DNA of 38,496 nucleotides from Alphaproteobacteria bacterium (lineage in GTDB: Bacteria; Pseudomonadota; Alphaproteobacteria; Rhodobacterales; Rhodobacteraceae): NCBI GenBank assembly GCA_009908505.1, contig JAAAPD010000063.1, forward strand, positions 1-38,496, given 5' to 3'. Of the stretch, positions 29,015-36,891 are shown in pieces (the stretch's first letter is position 1; every line of letters starts with the position of its first letter). The notes below the pieces were generated by a model. That model searched no databases, had not been told where the DNA came from, and saw only the letters and a program-made list of their open reading frames with translations. The position numbers were made by a program, and so were the translations under genes.

Positions 29015-30705
29015 GCCTCGGGATCGTCATGCTGGTGCACACCGCGCTGCACCGCGCCGAGCAGGTGATCCGCCATTGGTCGGCGGCCGGGTGCCCGGTG
29101 GTCATCCACGTGGACCGGAATGTGGATCGGGCCACCTATGACCGCTTTGTCGAGTCCGTGGCAGACCTGCCGGATGTTCAATTCTCGAAACGCCATCGCT
29201 GCGAATGGGGGACCTGGGGCATTGTCGCCGCTTCGCAGTCGGCGTCGGAACAATTGCTGCGCAATTTTCCCGATGTGCGCCATGCCTACCTGGCCTCGGG
29301 GTCCTGCATGCCGCTGCGCCCGATACAGGAGCTGAAGGACTACCTGGCCGACCGCCCGCGTACCGATTTCATCGAAAGCGCCACGACGGCAGATGTGCCC
29401 TGGACGGTTGGTGGGCTGGATTTCGAACGCTTCACGCTGCGCTTTCCTTTCTCGTTCCGCAAACAGCGGTTTCTGTTCGACCGCTACGTGGAATTCCAGC
29501 GCCGGTTCAAGCTGTATCGAAAGCTACCCGAGGGCATCGTGCCGCATATGGGGTCGCAGTGGTGGTGCCTGACCCGCCAGACCCTTTCCGCGATCCTCGA
29601 AGATCCGGATCGCCCGATCTACGACAGGTATTTCCGGCGCGTCTGGATCCCGGACGAAAGCTATTTCCAGACCCTCGTGCGGCTGTATTCGCAGAATGTG
29701 GAAAGCCGGTCGCTGACGCTGTCCAAGTTCGACTACCAGGGCAAGCCGCACATTTTCTACGACGACCACCTGCAATTGCTGCGTCGGTCGGATTGTTTTG
29801 TTGCCCGAAAGATCTGGCCCAATGCCGACCTGCTCTATGACACGTTCCTGAAATCGGCCAACCCGATGAAGGGCAGCGAACCGAACCCCGGCAAGATCGA
29901 CCGCATCTTTTCCAAGGCGGTCGAGCGCCGCACCCGTGGGCGGGCGGGCCTGTTCATGCAATCGCGTCTGCCCCGTGAAGGGCATGAAAACGGGTTCACC
30001 TCGGCGCCCTATTCGGTCTTCGAGGGGTTCACCGAACTGTTCGAGGATTTCGAGCCCTGGCTTGCACGGGTCACGAATGCCCGCGTTCACGGACACCTCT
30101 TTTCACCCGAGCGGGTGGAGTTCGAGAGCCGGCAGAAGACTTTTGCCGGCGCGCTGTGCGACAACCCGAAACTGCGCGATCACAACGCCCGCATGTTCCT
30201 GACCAATCTGATCTGGAACACCCGGGGCGAACGGCAGTGTTTCCAGTTCGGCCCTACCGATAGCCAGTTCATTAGCTGGGACATCGCCAAGGACCCCAAC
30301 GCCCAGATCAGCGTGATCACCGGGGCCTGGTCTATTCCCCTGTTCCTGTCGAATCGCAATTTCTCGGAGATCCGCGCCGAGGCCGCCGAGCTTCAGCGCA
30401 TCGAGTCAGAACATCTGAGTGCGTTGCGGTCCTATTGGTCCAAGGCGCGGATTCGGATTTGGACCCTCGCTGATTTCGTCGAAAGCCCGATGGAGGCCAT
30501 GCAGTCCGTCTTCGACGACATGGGCGCCAAGAACCTGCGCACGATCACGGAGGCGCCGAAAATGGTCGACTTGACCGGGTTCGCGCAGTTCCTGCAGAAC
30601 CTCAAGAACCAGGGGATGCACCCCTATCTCATGGGTGATTTCCCCAGCGGCCCGACCCCGCGCCAACCGCGTCGCCCGCAACGCAAACCCTATCTGGTCA
30701 GGTGA
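29011..30705 (+). CDS. GT14-type (Branch-like) glycosyltransferase with large C-terminal domain
   Basis: The 564-residue protein begins with a core-2/I-branching (GT14) type glycosyltransferase domain (about 1-260): GIVMLVHTALHRAEQVIR, VVIHVDRNVD, HAYLASGSCMPLRPIQEL, GSQWWCLTR and IPDESYFQT. The second half (about 290-540) is an unassigned domain seen in related Rhodobacterales proteins (annotated as DUF5928, from memory), with FNLIWNTRGERQCF-like text: LIWNTRGERQCFQFGPTDSQ. The tail is basic and Pro-rich (RQPRRPQRKPYLVR). GT14 enzymes usually transfer GlcNAc or xylose in beta linkage. The ATG overlaps the preceding stop, and the sulfotransferase gene follows after three bases. Confidence 0.85.
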   Translation: MSLGIVMLVHTALHRAEQVIRHWSAAGCPVVIHVDRNVDRATYDRFVESVADLPDVQFSKRHRCEWGTWGIVAASQSASEQLLRNFPDVRHAYLASGSCMPLRPIQELKDYLADRPRTDFIESATTADVPWTVGGLDFERFTLRFPFSFRKQRFLFDRYVEFQRRFKLYRKLPEGIVPHMGSQWWCLTRQTLSAILEDPDRPIYDRYFRRVWIPDESYFQTLVRLYSQNVESRSLTLSKFDYQGKPHIFYDDHLQLLRRSDCFVARKIWPNADLLYDTFLKSANPMKGSEPNPGKIDRIFSKAVERRTRGRAGLFMQSRLPREGHENGFTSAPYSVFEGFTELFEDFEPWLARVTNARVHGHLFSPERVEFESRQKTFAGALCDNPKLRDHNARMFLTNLIWNTRGERQCFQFGPTDSQFISWDIAKDPNAQISVITGAWSIPLFLSNRNFSEIRAEAAELQRIESEHLSALRSYWSKARIRIWTLADFVESPMEAMQSVFDDMGAKNLRTITEAPKMVDLTGFAQFLQNLKNQGMHPYLMGDFPSGPTPRQPRRPQRKPYLVR

Positions 30706-30708
30706 ACG

Positions 30709-32133
30709 ATGCCCAAGTTCGACCATTTCGTTGTGTTCGCCGAGATGCGGACAGGATCGAATTTCCTCGAGGTGAACATCAACGCGCTGGACGGTTTGCA
30801 TTGCCACGGGGAGGCGTTCAATCCCGCCTTCATCAGCTATCCCAACCGCGAAGAGACGCTGGGTGTCACAAGGGCCGAACGCGATGCCGATCCGCACCGT
30901 CTGTTGGACCGGATCAAGGCGGCGGAAGGGCTGAACGGGTTCCGTTTCTTCAACGATCATGACCCGCGCGTACTGGACGAAATCCTGGACGATCCGCGCT
31001 GCGGCAAGGTCATCCTGACCCGAAACCCGGTCGAAAGCTATGTCAGCTGGAAGATCGCCCAAGCAACGGGCCAGTGGAAGCTGACCAACGTGAAACACGC
31101 CAAGGCCCGGAAAGCGTCCTTCGACGTGGCGGAGTTCGAGGCGCACCTGGACGCGTTGCAATCCTTCCAGCTGACCCTGCTCAACCGTCTGCAAAGGACC
31201 GGGCAGTGCGCATTTTACGTCGCCTACGAAGACCTTCAGGACGTCGAGGTTATGAACGGGCTGGCCCGGTTCCTGGGTAGCGAGGCCCGGCTGGATGGGC
31301 TGGACAAGAGCCTCAAAAAGCAGAACCCGGCCCCATTGGAGGACAAGGTCAGCAACTTTGACAAAATGGAAGAGGCGCTGGCGCGGCTGGACCGGTTCAA
31401 CCTGAACCGAACCCCGAATTTCGAACCCCGCCGCGGCCCGGTCGTGCCAAGCTATGTCGCCGCACCTTACAGCCCTTTGTTGTTCCTGCCGATTCGGGGC
31501 GGACCGGAAGCGGCGGTGCTGGACTGGCTTTCGGGGCTCGACGAGGCGGAGCGCGATGGGCTGATTGGCGGCTTCAATCAGAAGTCACTGCGCAAGTGGA
31601 AACGCGACCGTCCGGGCCATCGGTCCTTCACGGTGCTGCGGCACCCGGTTTCCCGGGCTCACGCCGCCTTTTGCGACAAGATTCTGTCCACCGCGCCCGG
31701 CGCCTATGTCGAAATCCGCAAGAACCTGAGGCAGCAGTTTAAACTGGACATTCCCAACGGCGAGCCGGATGCATCCTACACGCGGCAGCGGCATCGGACC
31801 GCTTTCCTCGGGTTCCTGCAATTCGTCAGGGTCAATCTGGCGGGGCAGACGTCAATCCGCGTAGATCCGTTCTGGGCCAGCCAGTCGACCGTTCTGCAGG
31901 GATTTTCGGATTTCGGTATGCCCGACATGATCATCCGAGAGGATCGGATGGAAGACGACCTGGCCTTTCTGGCCGCGCAGGTGGGCAAATCGACGATGCC
32001 GGCCGTGGCCGAGGTCACCGACCCGCATGCCGCCCGGCTTGCCGAAATATATGACAAGGACATCGAACAGGCCGCGCGGGATGTTTATGCGCGCGACTAC
32101 ATGGCCTTCGGGTTCAGAGACTACGCCGCCTGA
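30709..32133 (+). CDS. Protein with two sulfotransferase-like halves
   Basis: The 474-residue protein carries two sulfotransferase-type domains. Domain 1 (about 1-235) has a PAPS 5'-phosphosulfate loop RTGSNFLE (14-21) and a 3'-phosphate motif VILTRNPVESYVSW (Arg105, Ser110). Domain 2 (about 245-474) looks like Sulfotransfer_2, with FTVLRHPVSRAHAAF (about 304-318) and a terminal YDKDIEQAARDVYARDYMAFGF pattern. In domain 2 the loop reads FLPIRGGPEAAVL, lacking the usual Lys/Arg-x-Gly-Ser/Thr, so it may be inactive or differ. It would transfer sulfate from PAPS to a glycan hydroxyl. It lies three bases after the GT14 gene; its 3' end overlaps ptsN on the other strand by 13 bases. Confidence 0.8.
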   Translation: MPKFDHFVVFAEMRTGSNFLEVNINALDGLHCHGEAFNPAFISYPNREETLGVTRAERDADPHRLLDRIKAAEGLNGFRFFNDHDPRVLDEILDDPRCGKVILTRNPVESYVSWKIAQATGQWKLTNVKHAKARKASFDVAEFEAHLDALQSFQLTLLNRLQRTGQCAFYVAYEDLQDVEVMNGLARFLGSEARLDGLDKSLKKQNPAPLEDKVSNFDKMEEALARLDRFNLNRTPNFEPRRGPVVPSYVAAPYSPLLFLPIRGGPEAAVLDWLSGLDEAERDGLIGGFNQKSLRKWKRDRPGHRSFTVLRHPVSRAHAAFCDKILSTAPGAYVEIRKNLRQQFKLDIPNGEPDASYTRQRHRTAFLGFLQFVRVNLAGQTSIRVDPFWASQSTVLQGFSDFGMPDMIIREDRMEDDLAFLAAQVGKSTMPAVAEVTDPHAARLAEIYDKDIEQAARDVYARDYMAFGFRDYAA

Positions 32134-32585
32134 GACGCCTTTTCCTCTGTCAGGATGGTATGAAGCGTGGCCGCGTCGTCATTCGAGCGCAGCTTGGCGC
32201 AGACCGACTCATCGCGCAGGGTGCGCGACACCAATGCCAGCGCCTTCAGGTGTTCCACCCCGGCGGCCTCGGGCGCGAAGAGCGCGAAAACCAGGTCGAC
32301 CGGCTGGCGATCCACGGAATTGAATTCGAGCGGCTTCTTGAGGCGCAGGAACAGCCCGCCGATCTGGTCAAGACCGGCCATCCGCGCATGCGGCAAGGCG
32401 ACCCCATGGCCCACGCCGGTGGGGCCAAGGCTTTCGCGATCCAGAAGCGCGTCCACAACCGCCGTGGCATTCACGTCGAAGCAACCCTCGGCCATTTCGG
32501 CCAAAGCGTGAAACAGCTGTTTCTTGCTGCTGGCCGCCGAAATGAACTTCGTGCCCTCGACAGGCAGGATTTCCGAGATTTGCAT
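32121..32585 (-). CDS. ptsN: Nitrogen-regulatory PTS component EIIA(Ntr)
   Basis: The 154-residue PTS EIIA domain protein of the fructose/mannitol type acts in the PTS-Ntr phosphorelay rather than in sugar transport. The phosphorylated histidine is His66 in GVALPHARM, with the LLDRESLGPTGVGHG segment before it. It is the last gene of the hpf-ptsN pair, 36 bases behind hpf. Its final 13 bases overlap the end of the convergent sulfotransferase gene, with no terminator between them. Confidence 0.95.
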   Translation of the reverse strand: MQISEILPVEGTKFISAASSKKQLFHALAEMAEGCFDVNATAVVDALLDRESLGPTGVGHGVALPHARMAGLDQIGGLFLRLKKPLEFNSVDRQPVDLVFALFAPEAAGVEHLKALALVSRTLRDESVCAKLRSNDDAATLHTILTEEKASQAA

Positions 32586-32621
32586 CGGTAGCTCGCTTTC
32601 CGTGTTCGACCGCTTCTCGGC

Positions 32622-33197
32622 CTAGCCCGTATTTCGCGGGTCGATCCAGCCGATGTTGCCATCGTCACGCCGGTATACGACGTTGATCCCGCCATGTCCT
32701 TCGTTACGGAACACCTGCACCGCGGCATCCGACAACTCCATTTGCATGACCGCCTCTCCGACAGAGAGGGATGGAATCTTGGTTTCCATCTCGGCCACGA
32801 TCATGGACGTGACGTTGTCCGGCTCGGCGTCTTCCGACTCGGTATTTGAGGCGAGGATATAGGCGCCCGCCTCGGAAAGTTCAACCGGCCCGACGCGCTC
32901 TTTATGGTGGTCTTTCAGGCGGCGTTTGTAGCGCCTGAGTTGTTTGTCCATCTTGTCGCGGGCGGCGTCGAAAGCGGCATAGATTTCGTGGGCATGGCCC
33001 TTGGCCTGGGTCGTCAGGCCCGTGGAAAGGTGCACAACGGCCTCGCAGTTGAATTCGCTGCCGCTCTTGGAAAAGATCACGTTGGCATCGGTGGGACGGC
33101 CCGAATATTTCTCGAAAACGTCGCCCAGCTCGGTCTTTACGTGGGTTTGCAGGGCCTCGCCGATATCAATCTGTTTGCCAGTGATCTGATAGCGCAT
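32622..33197 (-). CDS. hpf: Ribosome hibernation promoting factor, long form
   Basis: The 191-residue protein has an N-terminal HPF/YfiA domain (1-105; MRYQITGKQIDIGEALQTHV, AYAAFDAARDKMDKQLRRYK-like region EIYAAFDAARDKMDKQL). A linker follows, then a C-terminal dimerisation domain (about 130-190; VGEAVMQMELSDAAVQVFRN and GNIGWIDPR). Long HPF alone joins two ribosomes into hibernating 100S particles in stationary phase. The start has a strong site (ggaaggag) upstream. A 230-base leader holds a hairpin (33233-33251) and a 34-codon ORF. Confidence 0.95.
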   Translation of the reverse strand: MRYQITGKQIDIGEALQTHVKTELGDVFEKYSGRPTDANVIFSKSGSEFNCEAVVHLSTGLTTQAKGHAHEIYAAFDAARDKMDKQLRRYKRRLKDHHKERVGPVELSEAGAYILASNTESEDAEPDNVTSMIVAEMETKIPSLSVGEAVMQMELSDAAVQVFRNEGHGGINVVYRRDDGNIGWIDPRNTG

Positions 33198-33232
33198 CTC
33201 TTCTCCTTCCAGGTTGCGACAGACGACTTTTG

Positions 33233-33251
33233 TCCGGACGAACGGTCCGGA
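33233..33251 (-). promoter_or_regulatory. Perfect hairpin in the hpf leader
   Basis: TCCGGAC (33233-33239) pairs with GTCCGGA (33245-33251) around the loop gaacg. It lies about 35 bases upstream of hpf and two bases after the stop of the small ORF on the same strand. No T run follows, so it is a structure or operator rather than a terminator. Confidence 0.45.
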
Positions 33252-33253
33252 TT

Positions 33254-33358
33254 TCAGGTGATGCTGTCGTGGGGGATGACATCGCGGTTCTTTGGTTTGA
33301 GCGCGCCCATCGCCAGAAAAGCGATACCCGAGCCTTCAAGAAAAACCGTCTTTGTCAT
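33254..33358 (-). CDS. Candidate 34-residue ORF between lptB and hpf
   Basis: The frame runs from ATG (33358) to TGA (33254) and encodes MTKTVFLEGSGIAFLAMGAL followed by KPKNRDVIPHDSIT. The second half has GC-rich third codon positions like real genes here. A weak ribosome site (ggag, three bases from the ATG) and a TTGACA (33389-33394, no good -10) lie upstream. It occupies the place where rpoN often lies. It may be a leader peptide gene, a small protein, or chance. Confidence 0.25.
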   Translation of the reverse strand: MTKTVFLEGSGIAFLAMGALKPKNRDVIPHDSIT

Positions 33359-33427
33359 CTTCTCCAGTTGGCGACAGCTGGCAACTCTTGTCAATGGGCA
33401 AGCCAGCCGCAGGCAGGGCTCGGCCGG

Positions 33428-34189
33428 CTATTGCACGCGAAAGCTGTCGCCAAGGTAGACCCGGCGCACGTTCTCGTTCTGGATGACTTCGTCCGTGGTG
33501 CCGCTCATCAATACCTTGCCATCGTGAAGGATGTAGGCGCGATCCACGATCTGCAGGGTTTCCTGCACGTTGTGATCGGTGATCAGCACCCCGATGCCAC
33601 GGTTGCGCAAGTCCGAGACAAGGTGGCGGATCTCGCCCACGGCGATGGGATCGACCCCGGCAAAGGGTTCGTCGAGAAGGACATACTTGGGATTCGCCGC
33701 AAGGCATCGTGCGATCTCGGCGCGTCGGCGTTCACCGCCCGACAGCGCCATAGCGGGGGCCTGGCGCAAATGCTCGATGGAGAATTCGCTCAGCAACTCT
33801 TCCAGCCGTTCACGCCGCCGACGCCGGTCCCTTATCGAGATTTCAAGGATTGCCATGATGTTGTCCTCGACCGACAGGCCGCGGAAAATCGACATCTCTT
33901 GCGGCAGATAGCCGATTCCCAGCTTGGCCCGGCGATACATGGGCAGGGTCGTGACGTCGCGCCCGTCGATGACGACCTGGCCGCCCTCGGGCGTGATCAG
34001 CCCGGCGATGGCGTAAAAACAGGTCGTCTTCCCCGACCCGTTGGGGCCCAGCAGCGCCACGACCTCGCCAGGTCCGAGATCCATGCTGACATCGCGGATC
34101 ACGAGGCGCTTGCGATAGGCCTTGCGCAGGCTGCGGATATGCAGCCCTACATCGCCTTCGGTGACGCTCAGGTCAGGGGTCCGGGCCAT
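33428..34189 (-). CDS. lptB: LPS export ABC transporter ATPase LptB
   Basis: The 253-residue ATPase drives lipopolysaccharide extraction from the inner membrane with LptFG. Walker A is GPNGSGKTT (48-56), signature LSGGERRRAEIARCLA, Walker B YVLLDEPFAGVDP, and the switch histidine is in LITDHNVQ. GIGYLPQEMSIFRGLSVEDNI is the LptB Q-loop region. ATG 34189 has ggaag nine bases upstream; ATG 34198 would add three residues and overlap the lptA stop. It ends the kdsD-lptC-lptA-lptB series; lptF and lptG are not in the window. Confidence 0.95.
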   Translation of the reverse strand: MARTPDLSVTEGDVGLHIRSLRKAYRKRLVIRDVSMDLGPGEVVALLGPNGSGKTTCFYAIAGLITPEGGQVVIDGRDVTTLPMYRRAKLGIGYLPQEMSIFRGLSVEDNIMAILEISIRDRRRRRERLEELLSEFSIEHLRQAPAMALSGGERRRAEIARCLAANPKYVLLDEPFAGVDPIAVGEIRHLVSDLRNRGIGVLITDHNVQETLQIVDRAYILHDGKVLMSGTTDEVIQNENVRRVYLGDSFRVQ

Positions 34190-34190
34190 G

Positions 34191-34685
34191 TCAACCATCT
34201 TCCGGGTTGAGGATGGTGCGCACCCGGCCTTCCATCTGCGCATTGCCGGTTTGCAGGTCAATGCGCATCCTGTCGGCCGAAATGGCGCTGGCACCCTGGG
34301 TGACGAGCACCTCGCCGACCAGAAGCAGCGTGCCGCCGGCGATATCGTATTCCGCGCGCTGCGCCTCGGCAGCCTCGGTCGGGGTCACGAAGGTCACGCC
34401 GCCGGTGATGGTCAGGCTATCGATATCGCCGGACTGGTCGTTGTAGTTCACCACAACCTCGGCGGCGGCCAGTTTCATGTCGCCCTGGCCAACCTCGACA
34501 TTGCCGCTGAAGGTGGCGACGCCCGTATCCTGGTCCACGTTCAGGCTGTCGGCGGAAATCTCGACCGGTGCGCCCGGGTCGGCATTGACCGCGCCCAGCG
34601 TCAGGTTGGTCTGCGCCGCAGCCGAGGTTGCGAAGAACACGAACAGGGCCAGCGCCCCGGTTTTGAAAAGTCCCACGTCAATCAA
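34191..34685 (-). CDS. lptA: LPS transport periplasmic protein LptA
   Basis: The 164-residue protein has a Sec signal (LFKTGALALFVFFATSAAA, cleavage before QTN) and an OstA/LptA beta-jellyroll domain (about 38-150; VEISADSLNVDQDTGVATFSGNVEVGQGDMKLAAAEVVVNY in the family pattern, of which ISADSLNVDQDTGVATFSG is the core). It forms the periplasmic bridge that carries LPS from LptBFGC to the outer membrane LptDE. The start overlaps the lptC stop by four bases, and its own stop is at the start of lptB. Confidence 0.93.
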   Translation of the reverse strand: MIDVGLFKTGALALFVFFATSAAAQTNLTLGAVNADPGAPVEISADSLNVDQDTGVATFSGNVEVGQGDMKLAAAEVVVNYNDQSGDIDSLTITGGVTFVTPTEAAEAQRAEYDIAGGTLLLVGEVLVTQGASAISADRMRIDLQTGNAQMEGRVRTILNPEDG

Positions 34686-35278
34686 TCCCCTTGCTTGGGG
34701 TGGTATACCAGCCGAACGCCCTCTTGGAAAAGCATCCTTTGGCCCGATGCGCCCTCGGGGGTTTCGATCACCAGCTTCCCCGCTGTTAATTCACCGTAGG
34801 GCGCGCGTACTTCGAGCGCCCCCTCAGACTCGATCCGGCCACTTTCGATGCTGGCCGAAAGGCCGGTCGTTTCCATCTCGTAGCCGTTGGATGTGGTCAG
34901 ACGGGTCAGGCCGAACAGGCGCGCGATCTGGGTACTGCTGTCCACCTCGCCGTCGCCGGCGCGGATCGAGATCTCGACACCGTCGGCCGACAGGATGTTG
35001 GCGCGCAGGTCGTCAATGTCGATCACGGGGCCATTCGGGCGCGCCTGGCCCGCGATCACCTCGATGATCGAACCGTCCGTGGCAACGCCGCTGACCTGGG
35101 CACCGGAAACACGGGACTCCCGGGCGATTTCCTCGATCTCGGCATAGGGAATATCGCCGCTTGGCAAGGGTGCCCGCGCCAGAAGGAAGACCGTCGACAT
35201 CAGCGCCAGGGCGACAAGCGGCAGAACAACCTTCAAGATGGCGACATAGCGTGACCGGCGGGTATCGGCGCGTGCCAT
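34682..35278 (-). CDS. lptC: LPS export protein LptC
   Basis: The 198-residue protein has one N-terminal membrane anchor (VAILKVVLPLVALALMSTVF, about 12-33) and a periplasmic LptC domain (about 60-195). Features include a late GYEMETTGLSASIESGRIES segment. It passes LPS from LptB2FG to LptA. Identity is supported strongly by place: it lies directly between kdsD and lptA, overlapping lptA by four bases (ATGA) and one base after kdsD's end. Sequence conservation of LptC is generally low, so context matters here. Confidence 0.9.
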   Translation of the reverse strand: MARADTRRSRYVAILKVVLPLVALALMSTVFLLARAPLPSGDIPYAEIEEIARESRVSGAQVSGVATDGSIIEVIAGQARPNGPVIDIDDLRANILSADGVEISIRAGDGEVDSSTQIARLFGLTRLTTSNGYEMETTGLSASIESGRIESEGALEVRAPYGELTAGKLVIETPEGASGQRMLFQEGVRLVYHPKQGD

Positions 35279-35279
35279 C

Positions 35280-36248
35280 TCAGACCACGCCCGCCCTCAG
35301 GCAATCATGGATATGCAGAATGCCGACCACACGCCGCGACCCCTCGGGATCGACCACGAACAGGCAGGTGATCTTGTTGTCTTCCATCACGGCGACGGCT
35401 TCCTCGGCCAGAGAGTCCGGGCCGATGGTTCGAGGGTCGCGGGTCATGACATCGCCGGCCGACTTGTCCAGCAGGCCGGCCATGTTCCGCCGCAGGTCGC
35501 CATCGGTCACGATTCCGGAAAGTTGGCCGTCGTCGTTCAGAACCCCGACAACGCCGAACCCCTTTTGACTGATCGTCAGCAGGCAGTCGCTCATCGGGGT
35601 ATCGGTCCCGGCCAGCGGAACGCGATCATCGCCATGCATCAGGTCGCGCACGCGGGCCAGCCGGGACCCCAGCTTGCCGCCAGGATGGTAGTCGCGAAAA
35701 TCTTCGGCCGTGAAGGCGCGGTGATCCATGAGCGACACGGCCAGTGCGTCACCCAACGCAAGGGTCATGGTCGTGGAATTCGTCGGAACGACCCCAGTGG
35801 TGCAGGCCTCGCCCGTTCTGGGCATCTCGATAACGATGTCGGCTTCGCGGGCCAGGGTGCTGTCTCGCCGGCTGGTCAGGCCGATCAGCGGGATGCCGAA
35901 ACGCCGAGTATAGGCCAGCAGGTTGGCCAGTTCCGGTGCCTCGCCGGAATTCGAGATGGCCAGAACCACGTCGGACTTGGTTATCATTCCCAGGTCACCG
36001 TGGCTTGCCTCGGCCGGGTGGACGAATTGCGAGGGGGTGCCGGTGCTTGCGAAAGTGGCCGCGATCTTGCGTGCGATATGCCCGGATTTCCCGATTCCGG
36101 ACACGATCACGCGACCGGGGGTTTCGAGGATCTGCTCGACGGCGTCGGCGAAACCGCCATCCAGCCCCGCGGCCAGCGTTTCGAGGGCGCCGGCCTCGGT
36201 CCGAATGACGCGGCGGGCAGTGTCCAGAAATTTTTTCGAACTGTCCAT
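35280..36248 (-). CDS. kdsD: D-arabinose 5-phosphate isomerase KdsD (KpsF/GutQ family)
   Basis: The 322-residue enzyme converts ribulose-5-phosphate to arabinose-5-phosphate, the first step to Kdo. The SIS domain (about 35-175) has IVSGIGKSGHIARKIAATFAS, HPAEASHGDLGMI, SNSGEAPEL, and PTNSTTMTLALGDALAV. Two CBS domains follow (about 205-320; VRDLMHGDDRVPL, DVMTRDPRTI). The gene begins one base before the end of rnd and is followed after one base by lptC, linking Kdo supply with LPS transport. Its product may also serve the Kdo-like activation at 25021. Confidence 0.95.
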   Translation of the reverse strand: MDSSKKFLDTARRVIRTEAGALETLAAGLDGGFADAVEQILETPGRVIVSGIGKSGHIARKIAATFASTGTPSQFVHPAEASHGDLGMITKSDVVLAISNSGEAPELANLLAYTRRFGIPLIGLTSRRDSTLAREADIVIEMPRTGEACTTGVVPTNSTTMTLALGDALAVSLMDHRAFTAEDFRDYHPGGKLGSRLARVRDLMHGDDRVPLAGTDTPMSDCLLTISQKGFGVVGVLNDDGQLSGIVTDGDLRRNMAGLLDKSAGDVMTRDPRTIGPDSLAEEAVAVMEDNKITCLFVVDPEGSRRVVGILHIHDCLRAGVV

Positions 36249-36249
36249 G

Positions 36250-36861
36250 TCAGTGCGCGAAGATGTCGATTTCGGGCCAGCCGGCCAGGTCGAGCTGGGC
36301 GCGCATCGGCAGGAAATCGAAACAGGCCTTGGCCATGTCGGTGCGACCTTCGCGCGCCAAACGGGCGTCGAGCGCCTCTTTCAAATGGTGCAGGTAGAGC
36401 ACGTCGGAGGCCGCATAATCCAGTTGCGCCGCGCTCAGCTCGGCCGCGCCCCAGTCGCTTTGCTGCTGATGCTTGGAAATGTCGATGTCCAGAAGTTCCT
36501 GGAGCAGGTTCTTCAGGCCATGCCGGTCCGTGTAGGTCCGGGTCAGCTTGCTCGCGATCTTGGTGCAGTATACCGGCGCCGTCACGGTGCCAAAGGCGTG
36601 CAGCAGCGCGGCGATGTCGAAGCGCCCGAAATGAAACAATTTCAGAATTTTCGGGTCGGCCAGCATGCGGCAAAGATTCGGTGCCTCGGTCTGCCCAGGG
36701 GCCACCTGCACCAGGTGGCACTCGCCATCGCCGCCGGACATCTGCACCAGGCAAAGCCGGTCGCGATGCGGGTTCAGCCCCATCGCCTCGCAGTCGATCG
36801 CTACGAGCGGGCCAAGGTCCAGCCCGTCCGGAATATCGCCTTGATAAAGGTGGTTTGCCAT
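36250..36861 (-). CDS. rnd: Short RNase D-family 3'-5' exonuclease
   Basis: The 203-residue protein is a compact DEDDy exonuclease without HRDC domains, about half the size of E. coli RNase D. The catalytic residues are visible: AIDCEAMGL (Exo I), HFGRFDIAALL (Exo II) and QLDYAASDVLYL (Exo III with Tyr and Asp). Such short forms trim structured RNA 3' ends including tRNA precursors. Two starts are possible, ATG 36870 (aggag three bases upstream) and ATG 36861; the second gives the usual MANHLYQ start. The gene begins only about 21-30 bases behind tRNA-Leu, with no promoter visible in between. Confidence 0.9.
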   Translation of the reverse strand: MANHLYQGDIPDGLDLGPLVAIDCEAMGLNPHRDRLCLVQMSGGDGECHLVQVAPGQTEAPNLCRMLADPKILKLFHFGRFDIAALLHAFGTVTAPVYCTKIASKLTRTYTDRHGLKNLLQELLDIDISKHQQQSDWGAAELSAAQLDYAASDVLYLHHLKEALDARLAREGRTDMAKACFDFLPMRAQLDLAGWPEIDIFAH

Positions 36862-36891
36862 CGGTTCCATCTACTCCTGCTAGGGGAGGGA

